A stretch of DNA of 64,000 nt from Streptomyces tendae. GTDB taxonomy: Bacteria > Actinomycetota > Actinomycetes > Streptomycetales > Streptomycetaceae. This document shows positions 1 to 8,946 of this stretch, piece by piece. The stretch lies in assembly GCF_014650435.1 (NCBI RefSeq), contig NZ_BMUY01000003.1, forward strand, positions 620,001-684,000, read 5' to 3'. Position 1 is the stretch's first letter. Each line of letters starts with the position of its first letter. The notes beneath the pieces are model-generated. The model did not search any database. It was not told where the DNA came from and saw only the letters and a list, made by a program, of their open reading frames with translations. Position numbers and translations under genes: made by a program.

Positions 1-360
1 TACTTCTACCCTGCCGCGCTTACCCCCGGCTGCACGAAGCAGGCCTGCGACTTCACGGACAACCTGGAGCTGCTGACCGGCGCCGGGTACGACGTGATCG
101 GCATCTCCCCCGACAAGCCGGAGAAGCTGGCCAAGTTCCGCGAGGCCGAGTCCCTGAAGGTCACCCTCCTCGCCGACCCGGACAAGAAGGCCCTCGACGC
201 GTACGGCGCCTTCGGCGAGAAGAAGAACTACGGCCGCACCTACATGGGCGTCATCCGCTCCACCATCGTCGTCGACGAAGAGGGCAAGGTCGAACGCGCC
301 CTGTACAACGTCCGCGCGACGGGCCACGTGGCCAAGATCATCAAGGACTTGGGGATCTGA
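1..360 (+). CDS. bcp: Thioredoxin-dependent thiol peroxidase (peroxiredoxin Bcp), 3' part
   Basis: Cytosolic peroxiredoxin of the Bcp/PrxQ family, which reduces hydrogen peroxide and organic hydroperoxides using thioredoxin. The reading frame is open from base 1, so the N-terminus lies outside the window; about 119 residues are present, roughly three quarters of the usual 155. The visible start of the protein carries the active site, FYPAALTPGCTKQACDFTDN, with the peroxidatic Cys in TPGC and the resolving Cys five residues later, the spacing of atypical 2-Cys Bcp proteins. The end, with the Bcp-like TYMGVIRSTIVVDEEGKV, is complete. The stop is eight bases before the HNH pseudogene. No terminator is visible between them. 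Confidence 0.93.
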   Translation, partial: YFYPAALTPGCTKQACDFTDNLELLTGAGYDVIGISPDKPEKLAKFREAESLKVTLLADPDKKALDAYGAFGEKKNYGRTYMGVIRSTIVVDEEGKVERALYNVRATGHVAKIIKDLGI

Positions 361-367
361 GTCCCTT

Positions 368-825
368 TTGGCGGATCCCGACGCGGCCATCGCTGAGGCA
401 GCCGCCTCGTCATCCTCTCTACGCGAGGTGGCGCTGAAGCTCGGCGCCACCCCAGCCACCGGCACCCTGTCCCACATTCGGCGCCGCATCAGCCAGCAGG
501 AACCGACGTCGATCACCGATACTGAGACGCCCGACCGCGCGTCGGACTCGGCGATGGTTGACGTCACTGACCTCCAGCCCGAGGCTGCGCATGACGTCGG
601 CGTAGCTCGTGGACACCAGTCACTTCGAGCGCAGGTCCTGGGGGCGTGCAGAGTCACCCGCCCCAGATCCTGTCGCTGACCGAGTGCTGATCGTTCTCCC
701 GTCTCACGCCGGCCGAACCAACAGGGCCCAACTGCACAGAGGCTCTGGGCGAGATCGGCCTGCCGTACTCTTGCGAGACCTGCGGCAACACCGGCCGGAA
801 AGACAGAGCGCCCCTCGCAGGGTGA
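368..825 (+). pseudogene. HNH endonuclease remnant with an internal inverted segment and a frameshift
   Basis: Broken copy of a Streptomyces HNH endonuclease that carries two helix-turn-helix-like modules, each normally ending in DTSHF. The plus strand reads module one (LREVALKLGATPATGTLSHI) from about 419 to 490. Module two (SYADVMRSLGLEVSDVNHRR) is readable only on the minus strand, between about 608 and 525. The plus strand then resumes with VDTSHFERRSWGRAE at 609, exactly what should follow module two. Near 741 the frame shifts by one base: TNRAQLHR continues in another frame as ALGEIGLPYSCETCGNTG, the zinc-ribbon part of the HNH domain, and a stop follows at 823-825. The catalytic His/Asn region is missing. 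The original start is unknown; 368 (TTG) is simply where the open frame begins. The family assignment rests on my recognition of the motifs. Confidence 0.72.
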
Positions 826-879
826 CCCGGTCTCCCCGTACACTGAATGCCGCTGGTCGAGCATGATGACCGTTTTTGA

Positions 880-964
880 GCGGCCGTGATGGAATTTGGC
901 AGTCATGCTGGGTTTAGGTCCCAGTGGGTTCACACCCGTGTGGGTTCGAGTCCCACCGGCCGCA
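880..964 (+). tRNA. tRNA-Leu (anticodon TAG)
   Basis: The 85-nt sequence folds as a class II tRNA. The acceptor arm GCGGCCG (880-886) pairs perfectly with CGGCCGC (957-963), with discriminator A at 964. The anticodon stem is CTGGG/CCCAG (908-912/920-924) with loop TTTAGGT, which puts TAG at 915-917. There is a long variable arm, and the T arm has TTCGAGT in its loop. CCA is not encoded. A perfect hairpin terminator follows at 973-1003. The HNH remnant just upstream may mark past disturbance next to this tRNA, but no integrase or duplicated tRNA 3' end is present. Confidence 0.95.
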
Positions 965-972
965 CGCGCATC

Positions 973-1003
973 CGGAGGGGCCACTCAACGAGTGGCCCCT
1001 CCG
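973..1003. terminator. Bidirectional terminator between tRNA-Leu and rdgB
   Basis: A 13-bp perfect stem (973-985 with 991-1003) closes a 5-nt loop. It lies between the 3' ends of two convergent transcription units, so it can serve both. Confidence 0.85.
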
Positions 1004-1010
1004 ATGTCAT

Positions 1011-1613
1011 TCAGCGCAGCAGCTCCCGCACCACCGGCACCAGCGCCCGGAACGCCTTCCCGCGGTGGCTGATGGCGTTCTTCTCCGCTGCCGTCAGTTC
1101 CGCGCAGGTGCGGGTCTCGCCGTCGGGCTGGAGGATCGGGTCGTAGCCGAAGCCGCCCGTGCCGGCGGGGGCGTGGCGGAGGGTGCCCTTCAGTTGGCCC
1201 TCGACCACTCGCTCCGTGCCGTCGGGGAGGGCCAGGGCCGCCGCGCAGGCGAAGTACGCGCCCCGGTGTTCGTCGGCGATGTCGCCGATCTGGGCCAACA
1301 ACAGGTCGAGGTTGGCCTTGTCGTCGCCGTGGCGGCCGGCCCAGCGGGCGGAGAAGATGCCGGGGGCGCCGTTCAGGACGTCGACGCAGAGGCCGGAGTC
1401 GTCGGCGACGGCGGGCAGGCCGGTGGCCTCGGCGAGGGCGTGGGCCTTGAGGAGGGCGTTCTCGGCGAAGGTGACGCCGGTTTCCTTGACGTCGGGGATG
1501 TGCGGGTAGGCGTCCGCGCCGACGAGGTCGTGCGGCAGGCCCGCGTCGGCGAGGATGGCCCTCAGTTCGGTGATCTTTCCGGCGTTGCGGGTGGCGAGGA
1601 TGAGGCGGGTCAT
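1011..1613 (-). CDS. rdgB: XTP/dITP diphosphatase (RdgB/HAM1 family)
   Basis: Hydrolyses deaminated purine nucleoside triphosphates (dITP, XTP, dXTP) to monophosphates and diphosphate, keeping them out of DNA and RNA. The 200-residue length is normal. The N-terminal TRNAGKITELR, central ADDSGL and IFSARWAG, and the C-terminal FGYDPI and ISHRGKAF motifs are all present. It is the third minus-strand gene after rph and a small lipoprotein. Pairing of rph with rdgB is common in bacteria and links RNA 3'-end processing with nucleotide clean-up. A hairpin stands between rph and the lipoprotein, so the three may not form one strict operon. Confidence 0.95.
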   Translation of the reverse strand: MTRLILATRNAGKITELRAILADAGLPHDLVGADAYPHIPDVKETGVTFAENALLKAHALAEATGLPAVADDSGLCVDVLNGAPGIFSARWAGRHGDDKANLDLLLAQIGDIADEHRGAYFACAAALALPDGTERVVEGQLKGTLRHAPAGTGGFGYDPILQPDGETRTCAELTAAEKNAISHRGKAFRALVPVVRELLR

Positions 1614-1659
1614 GGGGCCCAGTATTCCGGACCCCGATCCTCGCCCGGCCGGGCCCTGC

Positions 1660-2064
1660 CTACGGCGTGCAGACCTTGGTCAGTTCGCCCGCCGCGTCGG
1701 TGACGGGGCTGAGGTCGGGGGTCTCGTCGCCGTTCTCTACCGAGGTGCGGACGTTGTCGACGGCCTTGCCGAGGTCGTCGACGGCCTTGTTGACGTCGGT
1801 GTTGTCGGTCTGGTCGCCGATCTTGTCGAGGTTCTTGTCGATGGAGTTGAGGGATTCCTCCCACTGGGTGGGGTCGTCCGCGTTCTCCACGGCCTGCTGG
1901 AGTTCGGTGACGCTGTCGGCTATCGCGTCGGCCGTGCGTACGCAGTCGAGGGCCTTGTCGACGGCGTCGCAGCCGGTGGTGAGGCCGGCCGTCAGGGCGA
2001 TGGTCGCCACGGTGGCGACGGCGGTGGCGGTGCGGCGAAGGCGGCGGTGGCGGCTCGCGGCCAT
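1660..2064 (-). CDS. Small secreted lipoprotein, function unknown
   Basis: A 134-residue protein starting MAASRHRRLRR, followed by a hydrophobic signal segment and the lipobox LTTGC (Cys near residue 29), so it should be a lipid-anchored exported protein. The mature part is acidic and helical-looking (VTELQQAVENADD, several Asp/Asn-rich heptad-like stretches), suggesting a small helical bundle. The start at 2064 has GGGGAGGA eight bases upstream. An in-frame start at 2133 would add 23 Arg/Pro-rich residues ahead of the signal peptide and is rejected. I do not recognise a named domain. The gene lies between rph and rdgB, but nothing ties it to their function. Confidence 0.7.
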   Translation of the reverse strand: MAASRHRRLRRTATAVATVATIALTAGLTTGCDAVDKALDCVRTADAIADSVTELQQAVENADDPTQWEESLNSIDKNLDKIGDQTDNTDVNKAVDDLGKAVDNVRTSVENGDETPDLSPVTDAAGELTKVCTP

Positions 2065-2120
2065 GGGTCTCGGTCCTCCCCTTGGGACAGGGCCGGGCGG
2101 CCCGTGTGCGGTGCGGCGTC

Positions 2121-2149
2121 GGGCGTACGGCAAGGTCTGCCGTACGCCC
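2121..2149. terminator. Hairpin downstream of rph
   Basis: A 12-bp perfect stem (2121-2132 with 2138-2149) with a 5-nt loop, just past the rph stop and before the lipoprotein gene. It probably terminates or attenuates rph transcripts. Confidence 0.7.
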
Positions 2150-2221
2150 GTGGTGCTGTACTGCTAGGGACGCGTCCGTGGGCGGCCCAGTTGCCTGCTT
2201 TTGGCGTTCCCTTTACTCGCT

Positions 2222-2959
<738 letters not shown>

Positions 2960-2985
2960 GCGGGTGAGCCTAGCGGCCCATGGGG

Positions 2986-3018
2986 AAGGGGCCCGTCCCG
3001 GAGTGGGAAAGGCCCCTT
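2986..3018. terminator. Hairpin after nagF
   Basis: AAGGGGCC (2986-2993) pairs with GGCCCCTT (3011-3018) around a 17-nt loop, just beyond the nagF stop on the minus strand and before the rph start. Confidence 0.5.
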
Positions 3019-3035
3019 GCCGGTGAGCCGGTGGC

Positions 3036-3269
3036 TCACATCATGTCTTCGATGTCCGCGGCGATCGGGTCGGCGTCGGTGCCGATGACGACCTGGATGG
3101 CGGTGCCCATCTTGACGACGCCGTGGGCGCCGGCGGCCTTGAGGGCGGCGTCGTCGACCTTGGAAGCGTCCTTGACCTCGGTGCGGAGGCGGGTGATGCA
3201 GCCTTCGACCTCGTCGATGTTGTCGATGCCGCCGAGGCCGGCGACGATCTTCTCAGCCTTGCTGGCCAT
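3036..3269 (-). CDS. nagF: PTS N-acetylglucosamine-specific EIIB protein
   Basis: A free-standing EIIB domain (77 residues) of the glucose/GlcNAc PTS family. It accepts phosphate from EIIA (Crr, not in this window) on a cysteine and hands it to the sugar bound by the membrane EIIC protein. The phosphorylated Cys is in [15 protein letters not shown], the standard GlcNAc/glucose EIIB signature. The start MASKAEKI at 3269 has GGGAG eight bases upstream; an 18-residue upstream extension is rejected. It is transcribed divergently from nagE1 with a DasR box between them, so the shared B domain and its C partner should be controlled together. Naming follows the S. coelicolor nagF-nagE1-nagE2 cluster, as remembered. 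Confidence 0.92.
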   Translation of the reverse strand: MASKAEKIVAGLGGIDNIDEVEGCITRLRTEVKDASKVDDAALKAAGAHGVVKMGTAIQVVIGTDADPIAADIEDMM

Positions 3270-3386
3270 GTTCGTTCTCCCTGATCCGGACCGCTTTGTC
3301 GCAGTAACCCACAGTTGGCCCATCTTCGCGAGCGGTCATGCGGTGCGTACCGAATGATGGCGTCACGACGGCGGTGCCGTCTGTCA

Positions 3387-3402
3387 ACTGGTCTACACCA
3401 GT
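3387..3402. promoter_or_regulatory. DasR-responsive element (dre) between nagF and nagE1
   Basis: ACTGGTCTACACCAGT is a near-perfect 16-bp palindrome that matches the known DasR operator core TGGTCTAGACCA at all but one central position. It sits 25 bp before the nagE1 start and about 118 bp from the divergent nagF start. DasR is the GntR-type repressor of GlcNAc and chitin genes and is released by glucosamine-6-phosphate. Confidence 0.9.
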
Positions 3403-3427
3403 GTACCGGCGACCGGATGGAGACCGG

Positions 3428-4723
3428 ATGAGTGCCGACAGCACGGTCAGTCCCGCTCGCGCCCGCTGGAACAAGGCGTTCCAAGGGTTGCAGAAGATGG
3501 GTCGCTCCCTGCAGTTGCCCATCGCGGTCCTGCCCGCCGCCGGCATTCTCAACCGGCTGGGGCAGCCGGACGTGTTCGGGGACGACGGTCTGGGCTGGAC
3601 GAACGTCTCGAAGGTGATGACGGGTGCGGGCGGCGCGCTGCTCGACGGGTCGCTGGGGCTGCCGCTGCTGTTCTGTGTGGGTGTGGCCATCGGGATGGCC
3701 AAGAAGGCCGACGGTTCGACGGCGCTCGCGGCGGTGGCGGGGTTCCTCGTCTACTACAACGTGCTGCGGCAGTTCCCGGAGGACTGCCCGGAGGGGTCGA
3801 AGGTGGTCCCGCAGGTCGGGTGTCAGCCGACCGGCGGTGACGGTGAGGTGACGGCGTTCGTCTTCCAGAACCCGGGCGTCTTCGGCGGCATCGTGATGGG
3901 GTTGCTGACGGCGTACTTCTGGCAGCGTTTCCACCGGACGAGGCTGGTGGACTGGCTGGGCTTCTTCAACGGCCGCCGGCTGGTGCCGATCATCATGGCG
4001 TTCGTGGCGATCGTGTTCGCGGCGCTGTGTCTGTGGGTGTGGCCGCCGATCGGTGACGCGCTGGAGAGTTTCAGTGACTGGATGACCGGGATCGGCGCGT
4101 GGGGTGCGGGTGTGTTCGGTCTGGCGAACCGGGCGCTGCTGGTGATCGGTCTGCATCAGTTCCTGAACGTGCCGATGTGGTTCCAGTTCGGTTCGTACAC
4201 GAAGCCGGACGGCACGGTGGTGCACGGTGACATCAACATGTTCCTGGCTGGCGACCCGGACGCGGGTCAGTTCACGACGGGCTTCTTCCCGATCATGATG
4301 TTCGCGCTGCCGGCGGCGGCGCTGGCGATCACGCACTGCGCGAAGCCGCACCGGCGCAAGGAGGTCGGCGGCCTGATGCTGTCGGTGGGGCTGACCTCGT
4401 TCGTGACGGGGATCACCGAGCCGCTGGAGTACTCGTTCCTGTTCATCGCTCCGCTGCTGTACGCGGCGCACGCGGTGCTGACGGGTGTGTCGATGGCGGT
4501 GACGTGGGCGCTGGGGGTGAAGGACGGGTTCAGCTTCTCGGCGGGGCTGATCGACTACGTCATCAACTGGAACCTGGCGACCAAGCCGTGGCTGATCATT
4601 CCGATCGGGCTGTGCTTCGCGGTGGTGTACTACGCGGTCTTCCGGTTTGCGATCATGAAGTTCGATCTGAAGACCCCGGGGCGGGAACCCGAGGAGGACG
4701 TGGAGGACGTCACCAAGGTGTAG
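3428..4723 (+). CDS. nagE1: PTS N-acetylglucosamine transporter subunit EIIC
   Basis: Membrane channel component that imports and phosphorylates GlcNAc together with the separate EIIB (nagF). It has 431 residues; the conserved entry segment GRSLQLPIAVLPAAGILNRL is followed by about ten hydrophobic segments, the loop HQFLNVPMWFQFG, and TGITEPLEYSFLF, the EIIC signature containing the substrate-contacting Glu. The C-terminus ends in an acidic tail (PGREPEEDVEDVTKV) shared with the next gene, showing the two are duplicates. Start MSADSTVSP at 3428 was chosen because GGATGGAG lies just upstream and the DasR box would otherwise fall inside the coding sequence. There is no fused EIIB or EIIA domain. 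In S. coelicolor the neighbouring paralogue is the main GlcNAc importer; this one may be secondary. Confidence 0.92.
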   Translation: MSADSTVSPARARWNKAFQGLQKMGRSLQLPIAVLPAAGILNRLGQPDVFGDDGLGWTNVSKVMTGAGGALLDGSLGLPLLFCVGVAIGMAKKADGSTALAAVAGFLVYYNVLRQFPEDCPEGSKVVPQVGCQPTGGDGEVTAFVFQNPGVFGGIVMGLLTAYFWQRFHRTRLVDWLGFFNGRRLVPIIMAFVAIVFAALCLWVWPPIGDALESFSDWMTGIGAWGAGVFGLANRALLVIGLHQFLNVPMWFQFGSYTKPDGTVVHGDINMFLAGDPDAGQFTTGFFPIMMFALPAAALAITHCAKPHRRKEVGGLMLSVGLTSFVTGITEPLEYSFLFIAPLLYAAHAVLTGVSMAVTWALGVKDGFSFSAGLIDYVINWNLATKPWLIIPIGLCFAVVYYAVFRFAIMKFDLKTPGREPEEDVEDVTKV

Positions 4724-4765
4724 ACCTCTTCCGTTCCTCACGTACCCTTTGAGGGTGGTCTCGCG

Positions 4766-4796
4766 AAGGCCCCCGGACCGTCGGTCCGGGGGCCTT
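4766..4796. terminator. Terminator between nagE1 and nagE2
   Basis: A 14-bp perfect stem (4766-4779 with 4783-4796) and a 3-nt loop, 42 bp after the nagE1 stop. It separates the two EIIC genes into independent transcripts, as their separate DasR sites also suggest. Confidence 0.85.
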
Positions 4797-4901
4797 CTCC
4801 GCGCGCTCCGGCGCCTGTGATCAGGGGACTTGGGCGGGTACTGCGCGTAGCGGCCCGGTCGCGGAATCACGGGTTCCTTACGCCGCCTTCATCGTGCTAC
4901 A

Positions 4902-4933
4902 ACAGGTCTACACCACTGAGTGGTGTAGACCAC
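4902..4933. promoter_or_regulatory. Two abutting DasR boxes upstream of nagE2
   Basis: ACAGGTCTACACCACT (4902-4917) is followed at once by a second box in inverted orientation (4918-4933). Together GGTCTACACCACT (4905-4917) and AGTGGTGTAGACC (4919-4931) make a perfect 13-1-13 inverted repeat, so two DasR dimers could bind side by side, or the pair could form one larger palindrome. It ends 17 bp before the nagE2 start and overlaps the leader. Confidence 0.88.
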
Positions 4934-4950
4934 CACCCGATGGAGGAAGC

Positions 4951-6201
4951 ATGAGCACCGCCACCGACACGGCGGCCCCCGCAAAGAAGCGGGGATCCGG
5001 TCTTTTCCAGGGGCTGCAGAAGGTAGGACGCAGCCTCCAGCTCCCGATCGCCGTGCTGCCGGCGGCGGGCATCATGGTCCGGCTCGGCCAGGACGACATC
5101 TTCGGCAAGGACGGCCTCGGCTGGGACAAGGTCGCCGCGGTCTTCAACAACGCGGGCGGTGCCCTCACCGGCTCGCTGCCGATCCTGTTCTGCATAGGCG
5201 TGGCCATCGGCTTCGCCAAGAAGGCCGACGGCTCGACCGCGCTGGCCGCGGTGGTCGGCTTCCTCGTCTACAGCAAGGTGCTCGAGGCCTTCCCGGTCAC
5301 CGAGGCGGTGGTCAAGAACGGCGAGGACGTCGCCGCGACCTACAACGACCCGGGTGTCCTCGGCGGCATCATCATGGGTCTGCTGGCCGCCGTGCTGTGG
5401 CAGCGGTACCACCGCAAGAAGCTGGTGGACTGGCTCGGCTTCTTCAACGGCCGCCGCCTGGTGCCGATCATCATGGCCTTCGTCGGCATCGTCGTGGGTG
5501 TCTTCTTCGGTCTGGTCTGGGAGCCCATCGGCGACGGCATCTCCAACTTCGGCGAGTGGATGACGGGCCTCGGCTCCGGCGGCGCGGCCCTGTTCGGTGG
5601 CGTGAACCGCGCGCTGATCCCGGTCGGCATGCACCAGTTCGTGAACACGGTGGCCTGGTTCCAGCTCGGCGACTTCACCAACTCCGCGGGTGACGTGGTG
5701 CACGGTGACATCACCCGCTTCCTGGCCGGTGACCCCTCCGCCGGTATCTTCCAGGCGGGCTTCTTCCCGATCATGATGTTCGGTCTGCCGGCCGCCGCCC
5801 TGGCCATGGCGCACACCGCCCGCCCGGAGCGCCGCAAGGCCGTCCTCGGCATGATGATCTCCCTGGCCGCGACCTCGTTCGTGACCGGTGTGACCGAGCC
5901 GATCGAGTTCTCGTTCATGTTCATCGCGCCGGTCCTGTACGTGCTGCACGCGGTGCTCACCGCGATCTCGATGGCGATCACATGGGGCCTGGGTGTGCAC
6001 GCCGGCTTCAACTTCTCGGCCGGTTTCATCGACTACGCGCTGAACTGGCACCTCGCCACCAAGCCATGGCTGATCATCCCGATCGGTCTGGTGTTCGCGG
6101 CGATCTACTACGTGACGTTCCGTTTCGCGATCGTCAAGTTCAACCTGAAGACCCCGGGCCGCGAGCCCGAGGAGGAGGTCGAGGACCTCACCAAGGCGTG
6201 A
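4951..6201 (+). CDS. nagE2: PTS N-acetylglucosamine transporter subunit EIIC (main paralogue)
   Basis: A 416-residue EIIC membrane protein, close paralogue of nagE1, expected to move GlcNAc through the membrane while EIIB (nagF) phosphorylates it. It shows GRSLQLPIAVLPAAGIMVRL near the N-terminus, KKADGSTALAAVVGFLVY, the conserved HQFVNTVAWFQLG loop and TGVTEPIEFSFMF with the key Glu. The start at 4951 has GGAGG five bases upstream; the upstream in-frame codons lie inside the DasR boxes and are rejected. It has its own promoter region and terminator. In S. coelicolor this gene is the one required for GlcNAc uptake, the signal that reaches DasR and controls development and antibiotics; that role is transferred here by homology. 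Confidence 0.93.
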   Translation: MSTATDTAAPAKKRGSGLFQGLQKVGRSLQLPIAVLPAAGIMVRLGQDDIFGKDGLGWDKVAAVFNNAGGALTGSLPILFCIGVAIGFAKKADGSTALAAVVGFLVYSKVLEAFPVTEAVVKNGEDVAATYNDPGVLGGIIMGLLAAVLWQRYHRKKLVDWLGFFNGRRLVPIIMAFVGIVVGVFFGLVWEPIGDGISNFGEWMTGLGSGGAALFGGVNRALIPVGMHQFVNTVAWFQLGDFTNSAGDVVHGDITRFLAGDPSAGIFQAGFFPIMMFGLPAAALAMAHTARPERRKAVLGMMISLAATSFVTGVTEPIEFSFMFIAPVLYVLHAVLTAISMAITWGLGVHAGFNFSAGFIDYALNWHLATKPWLIIPIGLVFAAIYYVTFRFAIVKFNLKTPGREPEEEVEDLTKA

Positions 6202-6223
6202 GCCCCGGCCGTACGGCGTGACG

Positions 6224-6256
6224 AAGGCCCCGGAACCGCGAAGGTTCCGGGGCCTT
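6224..6256. terminator. Terminator after nagE2
   Basis: A 14-bp perfect stem (6224-6237 with 6243-6256) and a 5-nt loop, 22 bp after the stop of nagE2; also able to stop the convergent MBL-fold gene. Confidence 0.85.
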
Positions 6257-6327
6257 CCTGCCGTGCCGGCGCTGTCGTGGCTCTCGCGGCTGACGGGGCT
6301 CTCGTGGCTCTCGCGGCTGCCGCGGGA

Positions 6328-7080
6328 TCAGATCTCGTACACCGCGCCCGCCGTGGCGACCTCCACCGCCCCGGCGTACGCCTCGCGGGCGTCGGCCAGG
6401 TTGACGGCGGGGTCGGTCCACGGGGGGATGTGGGTAAGCACCAGCCGCCGGGCGCCGGCCCGGGCCGCGCTCTCGCCCGCCTCGCGTCCGTTGAGGTGGA
6501 GGTCGGGGATGTTCTCCTTGCCGTGCGTGAAGGCGGCCTCGCACAGGAACAGGTCGGTGTCGCGGGCGAGTTCGTCCAGCACCGGGGTGACGCCCGTGTC
6601 GCCGGAGTACGTCAGTGAACGGCCGCCGTGCTCGACGCGGATGGCGTACGCCTCCACGGGGTGGGCGACGCGCTCGGTGTGCACGGTGAACGGACCGACC
6701 TCGAAGGTGGAGGGCTTGACCGTGTGGAAGTCGAACACCTCGCTCATGGAGGAGGCCGTGGGGGTGTCGGCGTAGGCGGTGGTCAGCCGGTGCTCGGTGC
6801 CCTCGGGTCCGTAGACCGGGAGCGGGGCGCAGCGGCCGCCGTCGTGCCGGTAGTAGCGCGCCACGAAATAGGCGCACATGTCGATGCAGTGGTCGGCGTG
6901 CAGATGGCTGAGGAAGATCGCGTCGAGGTCGTAGAGACCGCAGTGGCGCTGCAGCTCGCCGAGGGCACCGTTGCCCATGTCGAGAAGCAGCCGGAAGCCG
7001 TCGGCCTCGACGAGGTAGCTCGAGCAGGCCGATTCCGCGGACGGGAACGACCCCGAGCAGCCGACGACGGTGAGCTTCAT
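6328..7080 (-). CDS. MBL-fold metallo-hydrolase (RNase Z/phosphodiesterase-like)
   Basis: A 250-residue metallo-beta-lactamase-fold protein. The metal-binding motif is HLHADH (residues 59-64), followed by YSGDTG, the third metal-ligand segment, and a late His in VLTHIPPW. There is no recognisable exosite arm for tRNA as in true RNase Z, so it is better called an MBL-fold hydrolase, perhaps acting on a phosphodiester or lactone. The start MKLTVVGCSGSFPS at 7080 begins directly with the first beta strand; the 23 residues upstream in frame are not family-like. It converges on nagE2 and is divergent from a small membrane protein gene. Substrate unknown. Confidence 0.85.
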   Translation of the reverse strand: MKLTVVGCSGSFPSAESACSSYLVEADGFRLLLDMGNGALGELQRHCGLYDLDAIFLSHLHADHCIDMCAYFVARYYRHDGGRCAPLPVYGPEGTEHRLTTAYADTPTASSMSEVFDFHTVKPSTFEVGPFTVHTERVAHPVEAYAIRVEHGGRSLTYSGDTGVTPVLDELARDTDLFLCEAAFTHGKENIPDLHLNGREAGESAARAGARRLVLTHIPPWTDPAVNLADAREAYAGAVEVATAGAVYEI

Positions 7081-7284
7081 GAAGCAGAAACCTCCGCTGG
7101 CGCGTGTGGAGAGACGGGGGTCGTGCGGTCCGTCGAGCGTAAGGCGCAAAACCTGCGGTCGCTCCTCCGCCAGGGGCCGTTGTGGGCGAACTCACCTGCG
7201 GGATCACCGGTTCGGCTGGAAGCAGGGCGTGCGGGGACCTGGAAGGGGCGCGCGGTATCGGCGCGCGCCGGTACCGTCGTCGGT

Positions 7285-7461
7285 ATGGACACGTCCTGGT
7301 GGCTCGTCTTCGCGGCGGTGGTGCTGCTCGCGCTCGTCGCCACGGTCGTCGACGGCTGGGGCCGGGGCCGGCGGCCTCGTCGCCGGGGGCGGCGCCCCCC
7401 GGACGGACGCGGCGGAAGCGGCGGACGGGACGGGCCCGACGCGCGGGGGCCCGAGAGCTGA
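7285..7461 (+). CDS. Small single-pass membrane protein, function unknown
   Basis: A 58-residue open frame starting MDTSWWLVFAAVVLLALVAT, one strong hydrophobic segment (about residues 5-23), then a highly basic and Gly-rich tail ([13 protein letters not shown]). It ends right at a strong hairpin terminator, which supports expression. There is no clear purine-rich ribosome site, so it may be leaderless or weakly translated. From memory, a small membrane protein gene occupies this place in S. coelicolor too. Nothing indicates its role. Confidence 0.55.
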   Translation: MDTSWWLVFAAVVLLALVATVVDGWGRGRRPRRRGRRPPDGRGGSGGRDGPDARGPES

Positions 7462-7463
7462 CG

Positions 7464-7491
7464 CGCCCCGCGACGCGTGCGTCGCGGGGCG
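7464..7491. terminator. Bidirectional terminator between the small membrane protein gene and cysM
   Basis: CGCCCCGCGAC and its complement form an 11-13 bp stem (7464-7476 with 7479-7491), placed between convergent 3' ends. Confidence 0.8.
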
Positions 7492-7509
7492 GTTCGCCGG
7501 GTGGAGCAG

Positions 7510-8466
<957 letters not shown>

Positions 8467-8745
8467 TCAGGCCATACCGCCGGCGACCGCCGGCAGGATC
8501 GTGATGCTGTCGCCGTCGGACAGCTTGGTGTCGATGCCGTCGAGGAAGCGGACGTCCTCGTCGTTCAGGTAGACGTTGACGAAGCGGCGCAGCTGCTCGC
8601 CGTCGACGATGCGGGCCTGGATGCCCGCGTGCCGGGTCTCGAGGTCGGCGAAGAGCTCGGCGAGGGTGTTCCCGGTGCCCTCCACCGCCTTCTGGCCGTC
8701 GGTGTACTGGCGGAGGATGGTCGGGATGCGGACCTCGATGGCCAT
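8467..8745 (-). CDS. cysO: MoaD/ThiS-family sulfur carrier CysO
   Basis: A 92-residue ubiquitin-fold sulfur carrier. After activation its C-terminal glycine becomes a thiocarboxylate on which CysM builds cysteine. It has the standard pattern MAIEVRIPTILRQYTDGQKA and a C-terminal SITILPAVAGGMA. The Gly-Gly pair is at residues 89-90, but two extra residues (Met-Ala) follow, so the protein must be trimmed before it can be activated; the JAMM protease encoded next door is the obvious candidate. The start at 8745 is preceded on the message by AGGAGCACTCAGCC. It is the first full-size gene after the leader peptide, about 100 bases downstream. Confidence 0.92.
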   Translation of the reverse strand: MAIEVRIPTILRQYTDGQKAVEGTGNTLAELFADLETRHAGIQARIVDGEQLRRFVNVYLNDEDVRFLDGIDTKLSDGDSITILPAVAGGMA

Positions 8746-8844
8746 GGCTGAGTGCTCCTGTCGGAAGTTTGTCGTGGGTTCGTGGGGCGCGCGGCGGCAC
8801 ACGTCAGCACGCCGCGGCTCACGGCCGTACGGCGGCAACGAAGA

Positions 8845-8940
8845 TCAACAGATGGCGCTTTTCAGCCTGCACAGGTCGACGTGCAGCCGCGCCACGAGCA
8901 TCGCGCCCGGCGCCTTGTCGCTCACGTCGAGAAGAACCAT
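8845..8940 (-). CDS. Cysteine-rich-end leader peptide upstream of cysO-cysM
   Basis: A 31-codon open frame beginning MVLLDVSDKAPGAMLVARLH and ending HVDLCRLKSAIC, with Cys at residues 24 and 31, the last codon before TGA. It matches the pattern of actinobacterial putative leader peptides ahead of sulfur genes (Arg-X-His-Val-Asp-Leu, then a terminal Cys). In mycobacteria such short leaderless frames with Cys codons act as cysteine-responsive attenuators. Here the ATG is seven bases after a TACGAT -10 box, so it is probably translated from a leaderless transcript. Ribosome behaviour at the two Cys codons would then report the charged Cys-tRNA level to the cysO-cysM message. Confidence 0.78.
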   Translation of the reverse strand: MVLLDVSDKAPGAMLVARLHVDLCRLKSAIC

Positions 8941-8946
8941 GGGCTC

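Noticed and set aside
368..964. Possible integrated element at tRNA-Leu
   Set aside because: The HNH remnant lies upstream, not at the 3' end of the tRNA; there is no integrase, no duplicated tRNA end and rdgB follows directly after the terminator.
3041..4870. A 609-codon minus-strand frame opposite nagE1
   Set aside because: Antisense shadow, Arg/His/Pro/Gln-rich, opposite a well-identified transporter.
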